Shown here: positions 1 through 10,000 of the stretch, one piece after another
Numbering within the stretch: position 1 is the first letter of the stretch
How the letters are laid out: every line of letters starts with the position of its first letter
Assembly (NCBI RefSeq): GCF_945859685.1
Contig: NC_079147.1
Span: 149,010,645 to 149,074,644 of the forward strand
Source: Eupeodes corollae
Lineage: Eukaryota > Arthropoda > Insecta > Diptera > Syrphidae
Direction of reading: 5' to 3'
DNA: 64,000 bases
Notes under the pieces: model-generated
What the model saw: the letters and a program-made list of their open reading frames with translations, nothing else
Databases searched by the model: none
Told to the model about the DNA's origin: nothing
Translations under genes and position numbers: made by a program

Positions 1-360
1 AGTTTTAAAATCTAGTTTTTTAAATAGATTTTTAGTCGAATACTAATTTTTACCAATTTAAGTAAAATTTCTTAACTTTTTTTATTTCTCATATAAACAA
101 ATACAAATTGAATGAATGAAATTAATTTGAGAGATATTGGGAACCGAACATCAATGTTAACCAAATTTGAGTGCTTTTTTTTGTAGATTTTATTTTTATT
201 ATGAAAAACTGGACTTTTGGTTTTGTATAAAAAAACTACTGAAGTTTTTAAGCCAATATTTTTACTTTTTAAAAAGCTTAACTAGCTCGAAAGTAAATTT
301 TTACCAATTTTTTGTAAGAAAAACTGTCATTTCAATTTTTCTCAAAATTTTATCGGAATT
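1..360 (+). repeat. TR174 element, copy A, left part
   Basis: AT-rich sequence matching the head-proximal part and first array units of the TR174 family described at 10001, 37638 and 47254. Shared words include 'gagagatatt', 'tgtagattttat' and 'ctcaaaattttatcg'. It carries the longer head version also present in copy B. The unit breaks off at 360, where a SINE scrap and an LOA-like retrotransposon begin. Matching unit sequence resumes after 2776. No coding potential is supported. Confidence 0.7.
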
Positions 361-386
361 GACCACAGTACTCGCACACAGGAATG
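361..386 (+). repeat. SINE 3'-region scrap
   Basis: A 26 bp piece matches the 3' half of the local tRNA-derived SINE (compare 8832-8857) with about one mismatch, around the word 'cagtactcgcacacagg'. It sits exactly between the broken TR174 unit and the stop codon of the LOA-like pol. It may be a leftover of an older SINE or a template-switch product. It is too short to be certain. Confidence 0.5.
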
Positions 387-811
387 TCAGACAGATAGCT
401 CATCAAGTTCGTGAAAGAATGCTTTTCCAAAGTACTTCATTCTAGTGTTTGCCAAAGCAGGACATTTGCAGAGGAAATGGATTATCGTTTCACTTTCTCT
501 TTGGATACTACAGCTACGGCAAAAGGTGTTGTAGGAGATACCCAACTTCTCCGCATGGACTGCTATAGACCAATGTCCGGTACAAACCGCAACAATCCTT
601 GCTATGTCTTGCCTTGGCCAGCATAGAAGATCGGTTGTACGGGTTTTATTATAGGTGTGCCATATCTTCCTAGATATAATGCAGTTGGGTAAATTGCTCC
701 ACCTTCGGTTTGATTCAGTTTGTCAGATAGAAAAGATTTTACCCTTCATAGCACCAAGAGGAATGTTGAATGTTGAAGGGCCGATCCTTGCCTAGCTAGC
801 TCGTCAGCTCG
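387..811 (-). pseudogene. LOA-like pol C-terminus, Cys/His region (broken)
   Basis: Reading on the minus strand below RNase H gives a segment with 'CRSC', 'HFLCKC' and a following 'FHELDELSV', ending at a stop at 387-389. This Cys/His pattern is usual at the C-terminus of RNase H-bearing insect non-LTR pol proteins, where it may contact nucleic acid. A stop at 809-811 splits RNase H from its own last motif (RADELA), and other frame breaks follow. It agrees with 45487-45860 in copy 2. Confidence 0.7.
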
Positions 812-1435
812 TTAATTTCCCACGGTACCACTATGGCCTGGAACCCAGATCAGGGTGTCACCGAGGTTAATATTCAGGCTCGCAAGCTCATCGCGACATT
901 GGTGGACCAATTTAGATGAGGATATGGCCGAGTTAATGGCTTTGACAGCTGCCTGACTGTCTGTAAAGATAGCCTCATTTCGCTTTTGGTTTGGGTTTTG
1001 TTTAAATATCTTACATGCCTCCCTTATTGCCAGCAATTTAGATTGAAAACCGCTAGCACAGTCATGAAGCCTAATGGATTTGGCTACATATAGAGACTCA
1101 GAAAAGATCCCAGAACCAACTCCGCATCCCATCTTTGAGCCGTCAGTAAATATGGTTGCGTCAAAACCTATCGACACGATGTCATCCTTCCAATCTTCTC
1201 TCGATGGGAAAATAACCATAAAACCCTTACTAAAGTTCAAAGTAGGAGTGCAGTAGTCAGTGTCTACCGAGATAATATCTGAGGGAATCAATTTCGTAGT
1301 GTTGCTGTGACCATAAGGTTTTGACAACCAGCTGTTTGATTCCTTCAGCCCAATAGCGCTGCAGGAAACTATGTATTTAATAAAAAGGTCGATTGTAGAA
1401 GATCCAAAATAACGTTTAAGGCGTCCGTTGGGCAA
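812..1435 (-). pseudogene. RNase H domain of LOA-like pol (broken)
   Basis: An open stretch of about 207 codons carries a type I RNase H fold: 'IFTDGSKMG' (first catalytic Asp), 'IFTDSQAAVKA' (third acidic residue) and 'WVPGHSG' (final-motif His). The second acidic position, normally in QAELLA, reads 'QSKLLA' here, so the catalytic Glu is replaced by Lys. The last motif is cut off by a stop. The domain would remove RNA from the RNA-DNA hybrid during reverse transcription. It is inactive as it stands. Confidence 0.85.
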
Positions 1436-1799
1436 GTACGCATGGCCCCTGTGGTGTCCACGTAAGCTGTTCTCTGAACCTTTTTTAGAATATCAATATT
1501 TTAGGCTTTGCTAAGAGGCCACCACACAATCGAACCATATGTTAAGATTGGACGTACTACGGAGGTGAATGTCCATAGAAGATGCGAAAGGACACCACCC
1601 TGGGGTGTTCCCCTACTCAAGTGTTTTGTTGCGATTGTATTGCCTAGAGTGGCTCGAATCTTCCTACCACTGAGCATGGAAATAATCCATTCTCGAACGA
1701 AGTCTTCTACACCGAACTTAGCGATTCTTTCATGGATTCTGTAAGGAAGTTGTTAAAAGCACCTTCTATGTCTAGGAAGGTGGCAAGAGTAAATTCTTT

Positions 1800-2591
1800 T
1801 TAACGGATTGTTTGTTCTACAGTACGCACTACTTCCGTAGATTTGCCGTTAAGATAAGCATGCTGAGAGCTTTCGAGAGGTCGTCCAATTAGGATTTTTT
1901 TAATATGGTAATCAAGAATGCGCTCCAAGGTTTTAAGCTCAAAAGATGTTAACCTTTTTGATCTGAAATCCTTCGCGGATTCGTGACCTCGCCTACCCTT
2001 TTTCGGGATAAAAACTACTTTGACCTGTCTCCACGACATGGACACATGTTTGAGAAGGAGACATCCTTTGAAAATTTGTTCCAGCCATGGAGCTGCCATA
2101 TCTTGCAACTTTTGAAGCATAACTGGCAGTATGCCATCCATGCCTGGGGATTTATATGGAGAAAAAGTATTCATGGCCCACAAAATATTTTCTCTGGTTA
2201 TAACGGAATTGACTTGCTCCACATGAGCTACGTTTAGCTCTGTGGTTTCAAGAGATTCAGGATTATTACTCTCGCAACCCGGAAAGTGCGTCTTCATCAG
2301 TAGCTCAAGAGATTCGGCTGGAGAGGCTGTCCAGGTTCCACCAGGCTTTTTTAGAAATGAAGGATTACAATGTTCCTTCAATAAAACTTTGCTGAGCCTT
2401 GCGGAGTCCTTTATGTCTTCGATTGATTGAGAGTATTCTCTCCAGCCCTGTCTTTTGGCTGATGACAGGGCTTGCTTGTAAATTTTAAGAAAGTCTTTAA
2501 ACGGTTGGTAAAACTTATGTTTGTGGCAGATATTGAACATTTTCCTCATCATTGTTCTAAGACTGGACAGTTCTTCATTCCACCATTCCAC
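1800..2591 (-). pseudogene. Reverse transcriptase fingers of LOA-like pol (partial)
   Basis: The 263-codon stretch reads the pre-RT linker ('WWNEELSSL'), 'YKSPGMDGI' (RT block 1), 'VFIPKKGRRG' and 'LTSFELKTLERILD' (block 2), then 'HAYLNGKSTE' (block 3). Past 1800 a frame break leads to fragments including the 'RGTPQGG' block near 1590-1612. The palm segment that should contain the YADD box is deleted before the RNase H part. Linker sequence extends back to about 2775. It cannot polymerise DNA. Confidence 0.85.
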
Positions 2592-2775
2592 GGCTATATT
2601 TAACTTGGCAAGAGTCTCTTAAAGCTTTAGTTATAGAAGTTTCAAATGTTTTCACCTTTCATTCAAGTTTTCCTATCGATTCAGTGAGATTCGGTTAGTT
2701 GCTTAGTTTGGAATTCGCAATTTGACTGAATTTCGTCCAGTCAGTTTTTTTGGGATTTCTTTGAAGCGGAAGGTT

Positions 2776-3240
2776 TTTTTAATTTGATTGGAAACAATAT
2801 AATAAGATAAAATTAGTTTAAAGCCAATATCTCAAAGTTTTGAAAAGATATTTACGTCGAAAAACAATTTTTTCCAATTTTTTAATTTTTGTTTAGACTT
2901 TTTTTTTTTTTTTTAAAAAACTGTTAATCCGATTTTTCTCAAATTTGCTTATTTTGAAAACAATATTTTTTACAATTAAAAAATAGTTGGAAGCCATAAT
3001 CTCAAATTGTTGAAAAAATATTTGAGTCAAAAATACATTTTTACCAACTTTGTTTAGGTTTTTATTTGATGTAAAAAAAAACTGATTTTTCTGAAAATTT
3101 TAGTACCTAGATGTTAAAAACGCACGCACTGACATCATCTGCCTTAAAATCTTTAATATCGGCTCTAGGGATCTTAAAAGGACGAGAAATGTTTAAATTT
3201 TCAATTTGATAAATCGGACCGATTACGATTATGGTAAGTT
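2776..3240 (+). repeat. TR174 element, copy A, right part with tail end
   Basis: Array sequence resumes with words such as 'aagataaaattagttta' and 'gaaaagatattt', then runs into a shortened tail: 'gttaaaaacgc', 'ctctagggatctt', 'caatttgataaatcggacc' and a decayed end near 3236. It is in the same orientation as 1-360, so the two parts are one element opened by the LOA-like insertion. Much of the usual 500-600 bp tail is missing. Confidence 0.7.
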
Positions 3241-3242
3241 AA

Positions 3243-3400
3243 AAATCTTTTAGTACTCTAGCAACTCTACGAGTGTGAAAGAATTTTTGTCATTGTCTCT
3301 GGCAGCGTCGAACCTAAAGTAAACTGTTTATTAATCGAGCTCTATTAATCGAGCTTACATAAGAAGTGTTATTGCAATCAATTTTTATGACCGAGGATGA
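3243..3400 (-). repeat. Jockey-like fragment
   Basis: This matches 21400-21560 of the jockey-like element, with shared words 'tagtactctagcaact', 'gagtgtgaaagaa' and 'atcgagcttacat'. It represents only the linker between endonuclease and RT. A small internal duplication ('attaatcgagct' twice) is visible. It directly follows the TR174 end. Confidence 0.6.
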
Positions 3401-3900
3401 CACGGTGTTACCATCGATTTTACCTTTGGGACATTATAGTATTTCTTACCGTTGATTTTGGCCAAGTAAGATAGTACGTCGCTATCGAGCAAAAGTATAA
3501 AGTTCTTTATCAAAATGTTAAGACCAGTTGGCTTTCTAATATTGCCATAAGAATTTTTCCTTTACCTATACGGTTTTAACATTAGAACTTTGCAGATAAC
3601 GCAACTGATGTGCCCAGCGGTGGTAATATACTGCTCAAGTATTTTTTAGGATCGGAATTAAGAACAACTCTATTCAAACAAACAACTTCCGGAATCAGGA
3701 CGGAGCATTTAATAACTTAGAAAAAATTACTATGACCCTCTTGGAGTCAACAGCGTTTTGAAAGAACCTTATATTATACAATTTTCAATTTATTTCAAAA
3801 AATTAGAATCGCTTCACTGACTTTACATAGATGATGAAACCTTTGATTCTGCGTTACCATTTTTAAGATACTTAAAATAATACAAAAAATATGTCGCTTG

Positions 3901-3933
3901 TTATTTGAAAGCAAATATTTTGCTTTCAAATAA
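3901..3933. repeat. Perfect 15 bp hairpin, 3 nt loop
   Basis: TTATTTGAAAGCAAA at 3901-3915 is followed by TAT and then its exact reverse complement at 3919-3933. No flanking element explains it. Confidence 0.9.
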
Positions 3934-4905
3934 TTGATTTTTTGAGACTGAATTCAATTCAAAAAATGTTGAAACAGAAATAACATAGTTTTAAATAGTC
4001 AAATGATTACTAAAATTAACTTACATTTTAAAAATCAAAAATTCAAACAAGTTCTACAAAAAACGATGTTCCTTTTTTTTTAAGATTCAATTTCACGCTA
4101 AATAATAATTAAATGTTACAAATTGTAAAACTATTTAAGTGATTCGGTGTGTACGAAAAATGTAGTACAATTTTCAAAATAAAAGGAGGAAAAAAGGTCA
4201 GATATGAAAATAAGGAGGTACCTTAACCTACATCACAAACTTTCTTCAAAACTTATGCATAATGCTTGTGAAAATGCAAATCGAGTTAAGTTATGAGAAG
4301 ACTTAAATTAAAATTGAAACAAGTAAGCTGTTTTATTACCTAACAATTTTAATTACTAAAGAAATGTTTTCTATTTATTTTAATAAAATGAAATTAATTG
4401 TTGCAAAAAAGAAGATACTGAAAGAATGATCTATGAACTTTATGTGAATAGTTTAGGTATTACTTTTTGTTTGATCTTTGATTTTAACGCAAAATGGTAT
4501 AGTTGTCTCTAAGCCTACATAGTAAACTAATAATAAAATAATTAACTTATTTTCCCCTACAGAAGGTGAACTATTCTTATATACTATGTCTTAAATATTG
4601 AGGAACTATCACTACGTAACGTTTATTTTCGTGAAATATAAACATGTCAACATTAACTCTTTTCCGTCATTTTATTTTACTAGAGTTCAATGAATTAATA
4701 TACAAAAATAATAAAAAAATACATTGGACATAAAATAGCTTTATTTCATGAAAAATTATTATAAAACCTTCCATAAACACATTCTACTTTACGAACTTAT
4801 CTTCCCGAGTTGTACGTTTTCCTATATATAAAATATTTGAAAACCTCACTTATTTCTGTGTGGAATTTTGCATCATTGTTATTTTTAACTTTGTATATTT
4901 CATAT

Positions 4906-4941
4906 AAAGGAATTTATACTCACAAAAGTATAAATTCCTTT
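4906..4941. repeat. Perfect 15 bp hairpin, 6 nt loop
   Basis: AAAGGAATTTATACT at 4906-4920 is followed by CACAAA and its exact reverse complement at 4927-4941. It could be the remains of a very short palindromic element or a foldback product. No function is visible. Confidence 0.9.
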
Positions 4942-6201
4942 TTGTAAGTCAGGAAACTGAGAAAAAAAGTTGAACCATCGTCATCGTAATTACGGAAATG
5001 ACAATTCTTGTTAAAATAAATTGCTCCTACTTTATTACGTTTATGTAAATATCAAACGAATAAAATACAAATTGCTTGTGACTGAGGTTCATTGGAAAAA
5101 AGTTCGTATTTATTTATAATTTGTGCGTTATTTTTCGGAAACTTAAAATCAATATGTCCTTATCACGATTATTGAACTCAATAAAATATACGAGTATATA
5201 TAACATTACAAAGGATGTTTCACTCTTAACAGACATTAAACTTTTTTGTATATATATTTTTCTAGCATTAAATTATAAATATATGACAATTTTATCCATC
5301 CCGACTAAGCTTGCCATGCTCAAATTAAATATATGTAGTTCAAATCAAATTTTAAACTGGTAAAATCTCCAAGCTATGTTTGTGTATGACTTTATATGGG
5401 ACAAGTCTTCAATGCCTAAAATTTAATATGTTCACTAGAACATTTTTGAAACCGAATAAATTGTGAAAAGTAAAGTTATAGACAATTTGCCAAGTAAAAT
5501 GAATTGAACTATAGTAATCATTTAAAAGCTAATTTTTGTAAAAGTTGCTACAAAAGAATAAAAATAAACTGATGTTTTTAGTTGAAGAAATTGTTTTTCA
5601 AAGTCTGATTCGGAGTATCTTTATACTTGCTTATTGCAAAGGATACAAAGGCGATGAGGATTATGTGTTTAGGGCAAAGTATGGCAGTGATTTCAATCAT
5701 TGTCAAATTCCATCCTAAGCTCTTCGAAACAAATTTAGCGATTTAATTGATAGAAGTTTCACAAGTTAATTATGAGTGGCACTGTAACAATATCTTTGGC
5801 TGCAACATCGGCCATTTCATTGCTTTTGATCCCAGAGCGCTATCTATGCTACTATGATGTTTTCTGTCATTGTGCACCTTACTTCTTCCAGATAAGTATA
5901 AGGATCACGGAGTGAAAATAGAGAACCAATTGAAACAAGTTAACAAGCGATGATTCGATAATAAAGGTTTTAATGCAACTGACTACCTTAAGAATAGTTG
6001 ACAATTTGTATACTTATGTTAGAGGTTTTGGTACAGCTACGAAAACGCATACATAATATCATGGTCATAGAAAAGCTGTAATATCGAACAATTGATGGAT
6101 TTAAACATCATAATTAAGTTCGTAATGTGGTAAATAAAATACGTTAACTAAGAATTAAGATTGTATAAGAAAATAGGGTGTTTCAATTAATATTTCTTAC
6201 A

Positions 6202-6214
6202 ACTCCACCCTTCT
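6202..6214 (-). other. Putative polypurine tract of the gypsy element
   Basis: The minus strand reads GAAGGGTGGAGT just before TGTAAGAAAT. A purine run abutting a TG dinucleotide is where plus-strand synthesis starts in LTR elements. It lies 260 bp after the pol stop near 6475. The position fits, but without the second LTR it stays an inference. Confidence 0.5.
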
Positions 6215-6474
6215 TAAAAAAACAAATCGACCTCGATTTTTAAAACATGATTTTATGCATACATATGTTCATTTAACAATTTTTAAATAGGTACATATTT
6301 AAATATACAAAAATTGAAATATATTTATACGAATCGTCTTGTTACATGAATATAATAGTTTATATTTTTTCACATTGAAATAATGTTTTTTACGAATAGT
6401 ATACAAAATACTCAACATTTATTGTAAACAAATAATCTCTGTTACTAAAAAGTTATTCAATAGAAAACAATATT

Positions 6475-7320
6475 TTATAAATACAAAACCAAATAAACAT
6501 CGACACCTTCGAGTTCGTCACTTAGATAAGTATGGCTTCATGTTTTCAGGAGATGCTACTCCTTCATATGTTTTTCGTGAGATTTGCAAATTTTCTAGGC
6601 CTCTTATTAAATATCTGTCATTTGGAAGTGTTTTGATTATTTCGAATAGACCTTTAAATTTGGCCATAAGTTTTGTATTCACACCGAGTGTGTTAATAAC
6701 ATTCTTAATTAGAACATAGTCACATATTTTGTATGGATAAGGCTTTTTGTGATGCTTATCAAAATAAACTTTGTTAACTTCCAGGCTACGAACAGTCTTA
6801 TCATGAGCTTCCTGTCTTATTGTTTTAAATCCCTAGTATCTTCTATGAATAAATGGTTTTGAAGATATTCACATATATTGTCTTGAATATCACCCTTCTG
6901 CCGGATCCCAAAAAGCAAAGTGCTTGGGGTGAAACCGGTGCTTATGTTTTCATAATTGTTAAGAGCGAATTCAACTTTGCTTAAGTGCTTAGTCCAATCA
7001 CCTGGGTCCAATTCACTTTCTGGCCGTTTGATTGAGGTGAACATGTTGCAATTTTGGTGTGCTGGATGCAATTATTTTTACAAAAATCTAAAAACTGGTC
7101 TGACGTGAAACAACTACCACGGTCTACAACTACTAACACATGTTTTCTTACGTTGCGCACGGAGTACGGTAACGGAATGGTGTCAAATGGCTTGTTACCT
7201 TTTGTAATACTATGCAAGACACCTTCCTTCTTACCTGTTGGTGGGGAAAAGTGCATACATTTGAGGCAAGAGCCAATATAGTTTTTAATTTTTTCCTTCA
7301 TTAAAGGAAACTAATAATTT
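6475..7320 (-). pseudogene. Gypsy integrase (frameshifted, internally deleted)
   Basis: Minus-strand reading shows the end of an HHCC zinc finger ('YIGSCLKC'), then 'GKKEGVLHSI', a catalytic-core start ('KHVLVVVD'), 'CFTSDQFLDFC', 'CSPQSNGQ', 'DWTKHLSKVEFALNNYEN', 'TPSTLLFG' and a C-terminal part ending 'PYLSDELEG' before the stop at 6475-6477. The core is shortened between the first two catalytic-Asp regions. The segment after NGQ that should hold the catalytic Glu is lost at a frame break. Integrase would insert the cDNA; this copy cannot. Confidence 0.85.
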
Positions 7321-8719
7321 TTTTTTTAATCGTAGCCCTTTTCGACTTCAACATGACATAGGGCTTCGACATGAGTCTGTATAACGTTTCTTTCAATTTG
7401 CAATGGAACATAGAAAAAGATTTGTTGGTTTATCTTTCGATAAACAAGTCCATTGACTAGTTCATAAAGGGAACTTTCCTTTTCTTTTAACATTTTCACT
7501 AATCGCTGAATGGTCTTATCTCATTGCTGCAATGCGGCCAATGCATTCTCAAATGAGTCTGCTTCAACCTTCATCAAAACATTGTGAACTCTGCTAAGAG
7601 CGTCAACATAAATCATCTTCCTACCATCTCTATGCTCTATTGAATAGTCGTACTCTTGCAGCTCTAATTACCAGCGCGAAATTCTCGGATTTAAATTCAA
7701 TGTCAAGGTAAGTGACTTACAATCTGTTACTATATCTTGAATTTTATCCCTGTAAAATATACATAAAATCGTCTAAGGGCATAAATTATTGCCAAGGTTT
7801 CGAGCTCATAACAATGGTATTTTGATGCCTTTACAGTAGCTCGTTTTGAAAAAAAGAAAATTGGTGGAAACATTTTGTCTTCCTGACGATGCAGTAGTAC
7901 TGCACCAAAACCAAGGTTACTCCCATCACAGTAAAGTTCAGTTTCAGCGTTTGGATTATAAAGGCTTAAAACTGGCGAGTCAATGAGTTTGTTTTTTAAA
8001 GTTTCAAAAGCATGCAGTTCTTATTTTCCAAAAACAAACTTTGCATCTTTTTTCAAAACGTCGTACAAAGACTTAGCGATGATTGAAAAATCTCTAACAC
8101 ACTTTCTAAAATAAGAACAAAGATCTAAAAAGAATGCAATGTTTTAATATTTGAAGGTATTGGATATTCCATCATAACTCGTTTACCGTCAGCGCTTGGT
8201 TTAATACCACTCAACGAAACCTCATAGCCTAAATATATGATTGATGCATGCATAAACATGCATTTATCAAAGCAAAATTGTAGTTTAAATTGGTGGGCTA
8301 TTGAAAAAACTTCATGCAAAATCTGAAAATGATCATCTTTGGTTTCCATCGCGACTAATAAGTCATCGAAATACATCCGAAGTTTACCAGAACGTATAAG
8401 GTTTTTAAATGTTTGCTCTATAAACTGCTGCAAAACATCAGGTCCGTTCTTGAGTCCACATGGAACAACTAGGTTTTCAAATTGACCTAAAGGGGTCACG
8501 AATGAATTGTATTTTATAGAGTCCTCTTCCATTTGTACATGTTGAAAACCACTTTTCAAATCGAGCAACGAAAAGTAATTTTTTTTAGAGGGCTACTCTA
8601 ACATATCTTCGATTAAAGGAATCGGATAATTATTTTTCTGTGTAACTTTATTTAACTTCCGAAAATCTTTACATAAGCCCAGCTCACCCGATCTCTTTTT
8701 AGCCAAAACTATGGGCGAA
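7321..8719 (-). pseudogene. Gypsy reverse transcriptase and RNase H (broken)
   Basis: From high to low coordinate the minus strand reads 'KDFRKLNKVTQ', a stop, 'FSLLDLKSGFQHVQM', 'VTPLGQFENLVVPCGLKN' and 'LRMYFDDLLVA' (YFDD in place of the usual YIDD/YVDD). RNase H follows with 'LYCDGSNLGFGAVLLHRQ', 'KYHCYELETLAIIYAL' and 'IVTDCKSL', then the connection 'HRDGRKMIYVDALSRV'. The 147-codon block at 8125-8568 is the longest open part. Several stops and frame changes make it non-functional. The catalytic residues are mostly still present. Confidence 0.9.
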
Positions 8720-8931
8720 CTTCTTGCGAGGAATTGACAAATCCTTCAAGAGTAAATCTTGTCATGAAAAAGTGCTTTCTCAAATTAGCCGTTCGGATTC
8801 GGCCTTAAATTGTAGGTCCCTTCCATTCCTGACAACAGTACTCGCACACAGGAATGGTTCAGAGTTGTAAGTCACTAGGCCCTGGTTCACAACGGACTGT
8901 TGCGCCACCCCATTTGATTTGATGGGCGAAG
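8711..8931 (+). mobile_element. tRNA-derived SINE, 5'-truncated, with target-site duplication
   Basis: The 3' two thirds of the local SINE, from 'cttcttgcgagg' to 'gttgcgccacc' plus a short A/T tail, are flanked by the direct repeat ATGGGCGAA at 8711-8719 and 8923-8931. The 5' tRNA-like head is missing, as is common after incomplete reverse transcription. It sits in the gypsy RT gene between 'NSPYASPI' and the next conserved block, so it postdates the gypsy insertion. Confidence 0.9.
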
Positions 8932-9236
8932 CATACGGCGAGTTGCTTTCTCGAATAATTTTTTTCTCTAACAGCTCATCTAAAATTTTCTGAAGCTCTA
9001 TTTTATGAGCATGTGGTATATTTTACGTATATCTAAACAAGTTTCGTTTCCAAGGAAGTGAACTATATTTAATTGAACCAGGTTCAAACAAACTATTTGG
9101 TTGAATTTTTATCAAGCTTAATACTTTAACAAATGCAGATATAGAGTTTTTCCTTTTATTTGTTCCTGAAGTTATAATTTTCTTGGCAATGTTATACAGG
9201 AATTATTTAAAATCAACAAGGGACTTGTCAGCTAAG
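8932..9236 (-). pseudogene. Gypsy pol, segment just upstream of RT
   Basis: The minus strand reads 'ELQKILDELLEKKIIRE' followed by 'SNSPYASPI', the stretch that precedes the first RT motif in Ty3/gypsy pol. It continues the RT gene across the nested SINE. Upstream (above about 9060) the frame is broken and similarity fades. Confidence 0.75.
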
Positions 9237-9560
9237 TTAATTGCTTTTCTTTTTGCCTAAGTTATGAAAGAAGTGATGTCCGGTTGAAAGTCTTAAAACC
9301 TCGATCCTTCTTGATTTGAGTGCTCCTGAGGCTGAACGAAAGCAATTGTTGATCGCAATGCCGATGGCCTTGCAGTTTTTGAATGTTGTCCACATGTAGG
9401 TAGGTAGTAAGTCCATATTGTTCAGTACCTTCAACGAGTGTTAAAGCAATTCTTAGGACTATTTCAAACAATAATTCCCTCTGTATAAGCACGTTTTTGA
9501 GCAGGTAACAACCTCTAAACTATGGATTGAGAATTATCACTTTAAATACAAAAACTTTGC
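9237..9560 (-). other. Unassigned stretch between gypsy and mariner relics
   Basis: Two overlapping minus-strand open stretches (65 and 76 codons, 9237-9434 and 9262-9492) show no motif I recognise. The region may be gypsy gag/protease or mariner sequence too decayed to name. Confidence 0.4.
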
Positions 9561-9900
9561 TTATTAATGTAAACACTTTTCTAAAACTTACCTTCATTAT
9601 GTGAAAATCAATATCGGCGGCCATCTCGTTTATGGAAATTTCACCGAACGTGCTACGCATTTGATGGTCGTTTGGCTTCAATTCTTAGACAATTGGATTT
9701 TGTAAGCCCGCAAACGGAGATTGGTTTGTACATCTCCAATTGTTGCGTGCGATGGTGGATGGACTCCTTTGGCTTTCTTTAATACTCTGCTGGACAGCAG
9801 TTATATAGTCTTCAGTGCGTACAGTAATGATTTTTTGAGGATGCGTATAATCACATAGATTAAACGTGGTTCGAAACCGATCCATGGTAACTTAGATTAC
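9561..9900 (-). pseudogene. Tc1/mariner transposase N-terminal fragment (DD41D-like)
   Basis: The minus strand reads 'MDRFRTTFNL', 'TVRTEDYITAVQQSIKE', a stop, 'LKPNDHQMR' and 'EISINEMAADIDFH'. This parallels the second DNA-binding region and the start of the catalytic domain in the DD41D transposase at 52268-53359 ('TVRTEENIASA', 'ELKPNDLPQRR'). The catalytic Asp residues lie beyond the fragment. It is a dead remnant. Confidence 0.75.
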
Positions 9901-10000
9901 AGACTATGCTGGGTAACTACGTCTACCGAACAATAGACCCATCGCGCGGTACATCGCACAAGCCAAATATTAAAAGGGGCGCTGCCAAATTTATAAATGA

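Larger units (their letters stand above)
387..2775 (-). mobile_element. LOA-like non-LTR retrotransposon, copy 1 (5'-truncated)
   Basis: This is a reverse-strand retrotransposon relic holding, in coding order, the endonuclease-RT linker, the RT fingers and part of the palm, RNase H and a C-terminal Cys/His segment. It is the same family as the forward copy at 43226-46037; long stretches match as reverse complements. The RNase H domain plus the RT style suggest the LOA/I group of clades. Clade placement is from motif memory and needs a tree. The 5' end is truncated and the element lies inside TR174 copy A. Confidence 0.85.
3401..6190. other. Unassigned AT-rich DNA
   Basis: I recognise no gene or transposon protein here. 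Open stretches are short and AT-driven, including an 80-codon one at 5121-5363 that has no family features. Two perfect hairpins (3901-3933 and 4906-4941) lie inside. The right end, below about 6201, may be the 3' LTR of the reverse-strand gypsy element. Its outer border cannot be placed because no second LTR is present. Confidence 0.6.
6191..9236 (-). mobile_element. Ty3/gypsy LTR retrotransposon relic
   Basis: A reverse-strand pol region in the order RT, RNase H, zinc-finger integrase, C-terminal integrase, followed by a purine-rich tract at 6202-6214 and a possible LTR start (TGTAAGAAAT on the minus strand, edge near 6201). The domain order and motifs are those of Ty3/gypsy elements. gag and protease are not identified, no complete LTR pair is seen, and a SINE is inserted at 8720-8922. 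Confidence 0.85.

Noticed and set aside
5121..5363. 80-codon forward frame as a possible small gene
   Set aside because: AT-driven composition, no domain, no homologous copy, no support from context.
6191..6201. Full 3' LTR of the gypsy element
   Set aside because: Only the inner edge (TGTAAGAAAT after a purine tract) can be seen. With no second LTR the outer border cannot be placed, so it is not annotated as an LTR.
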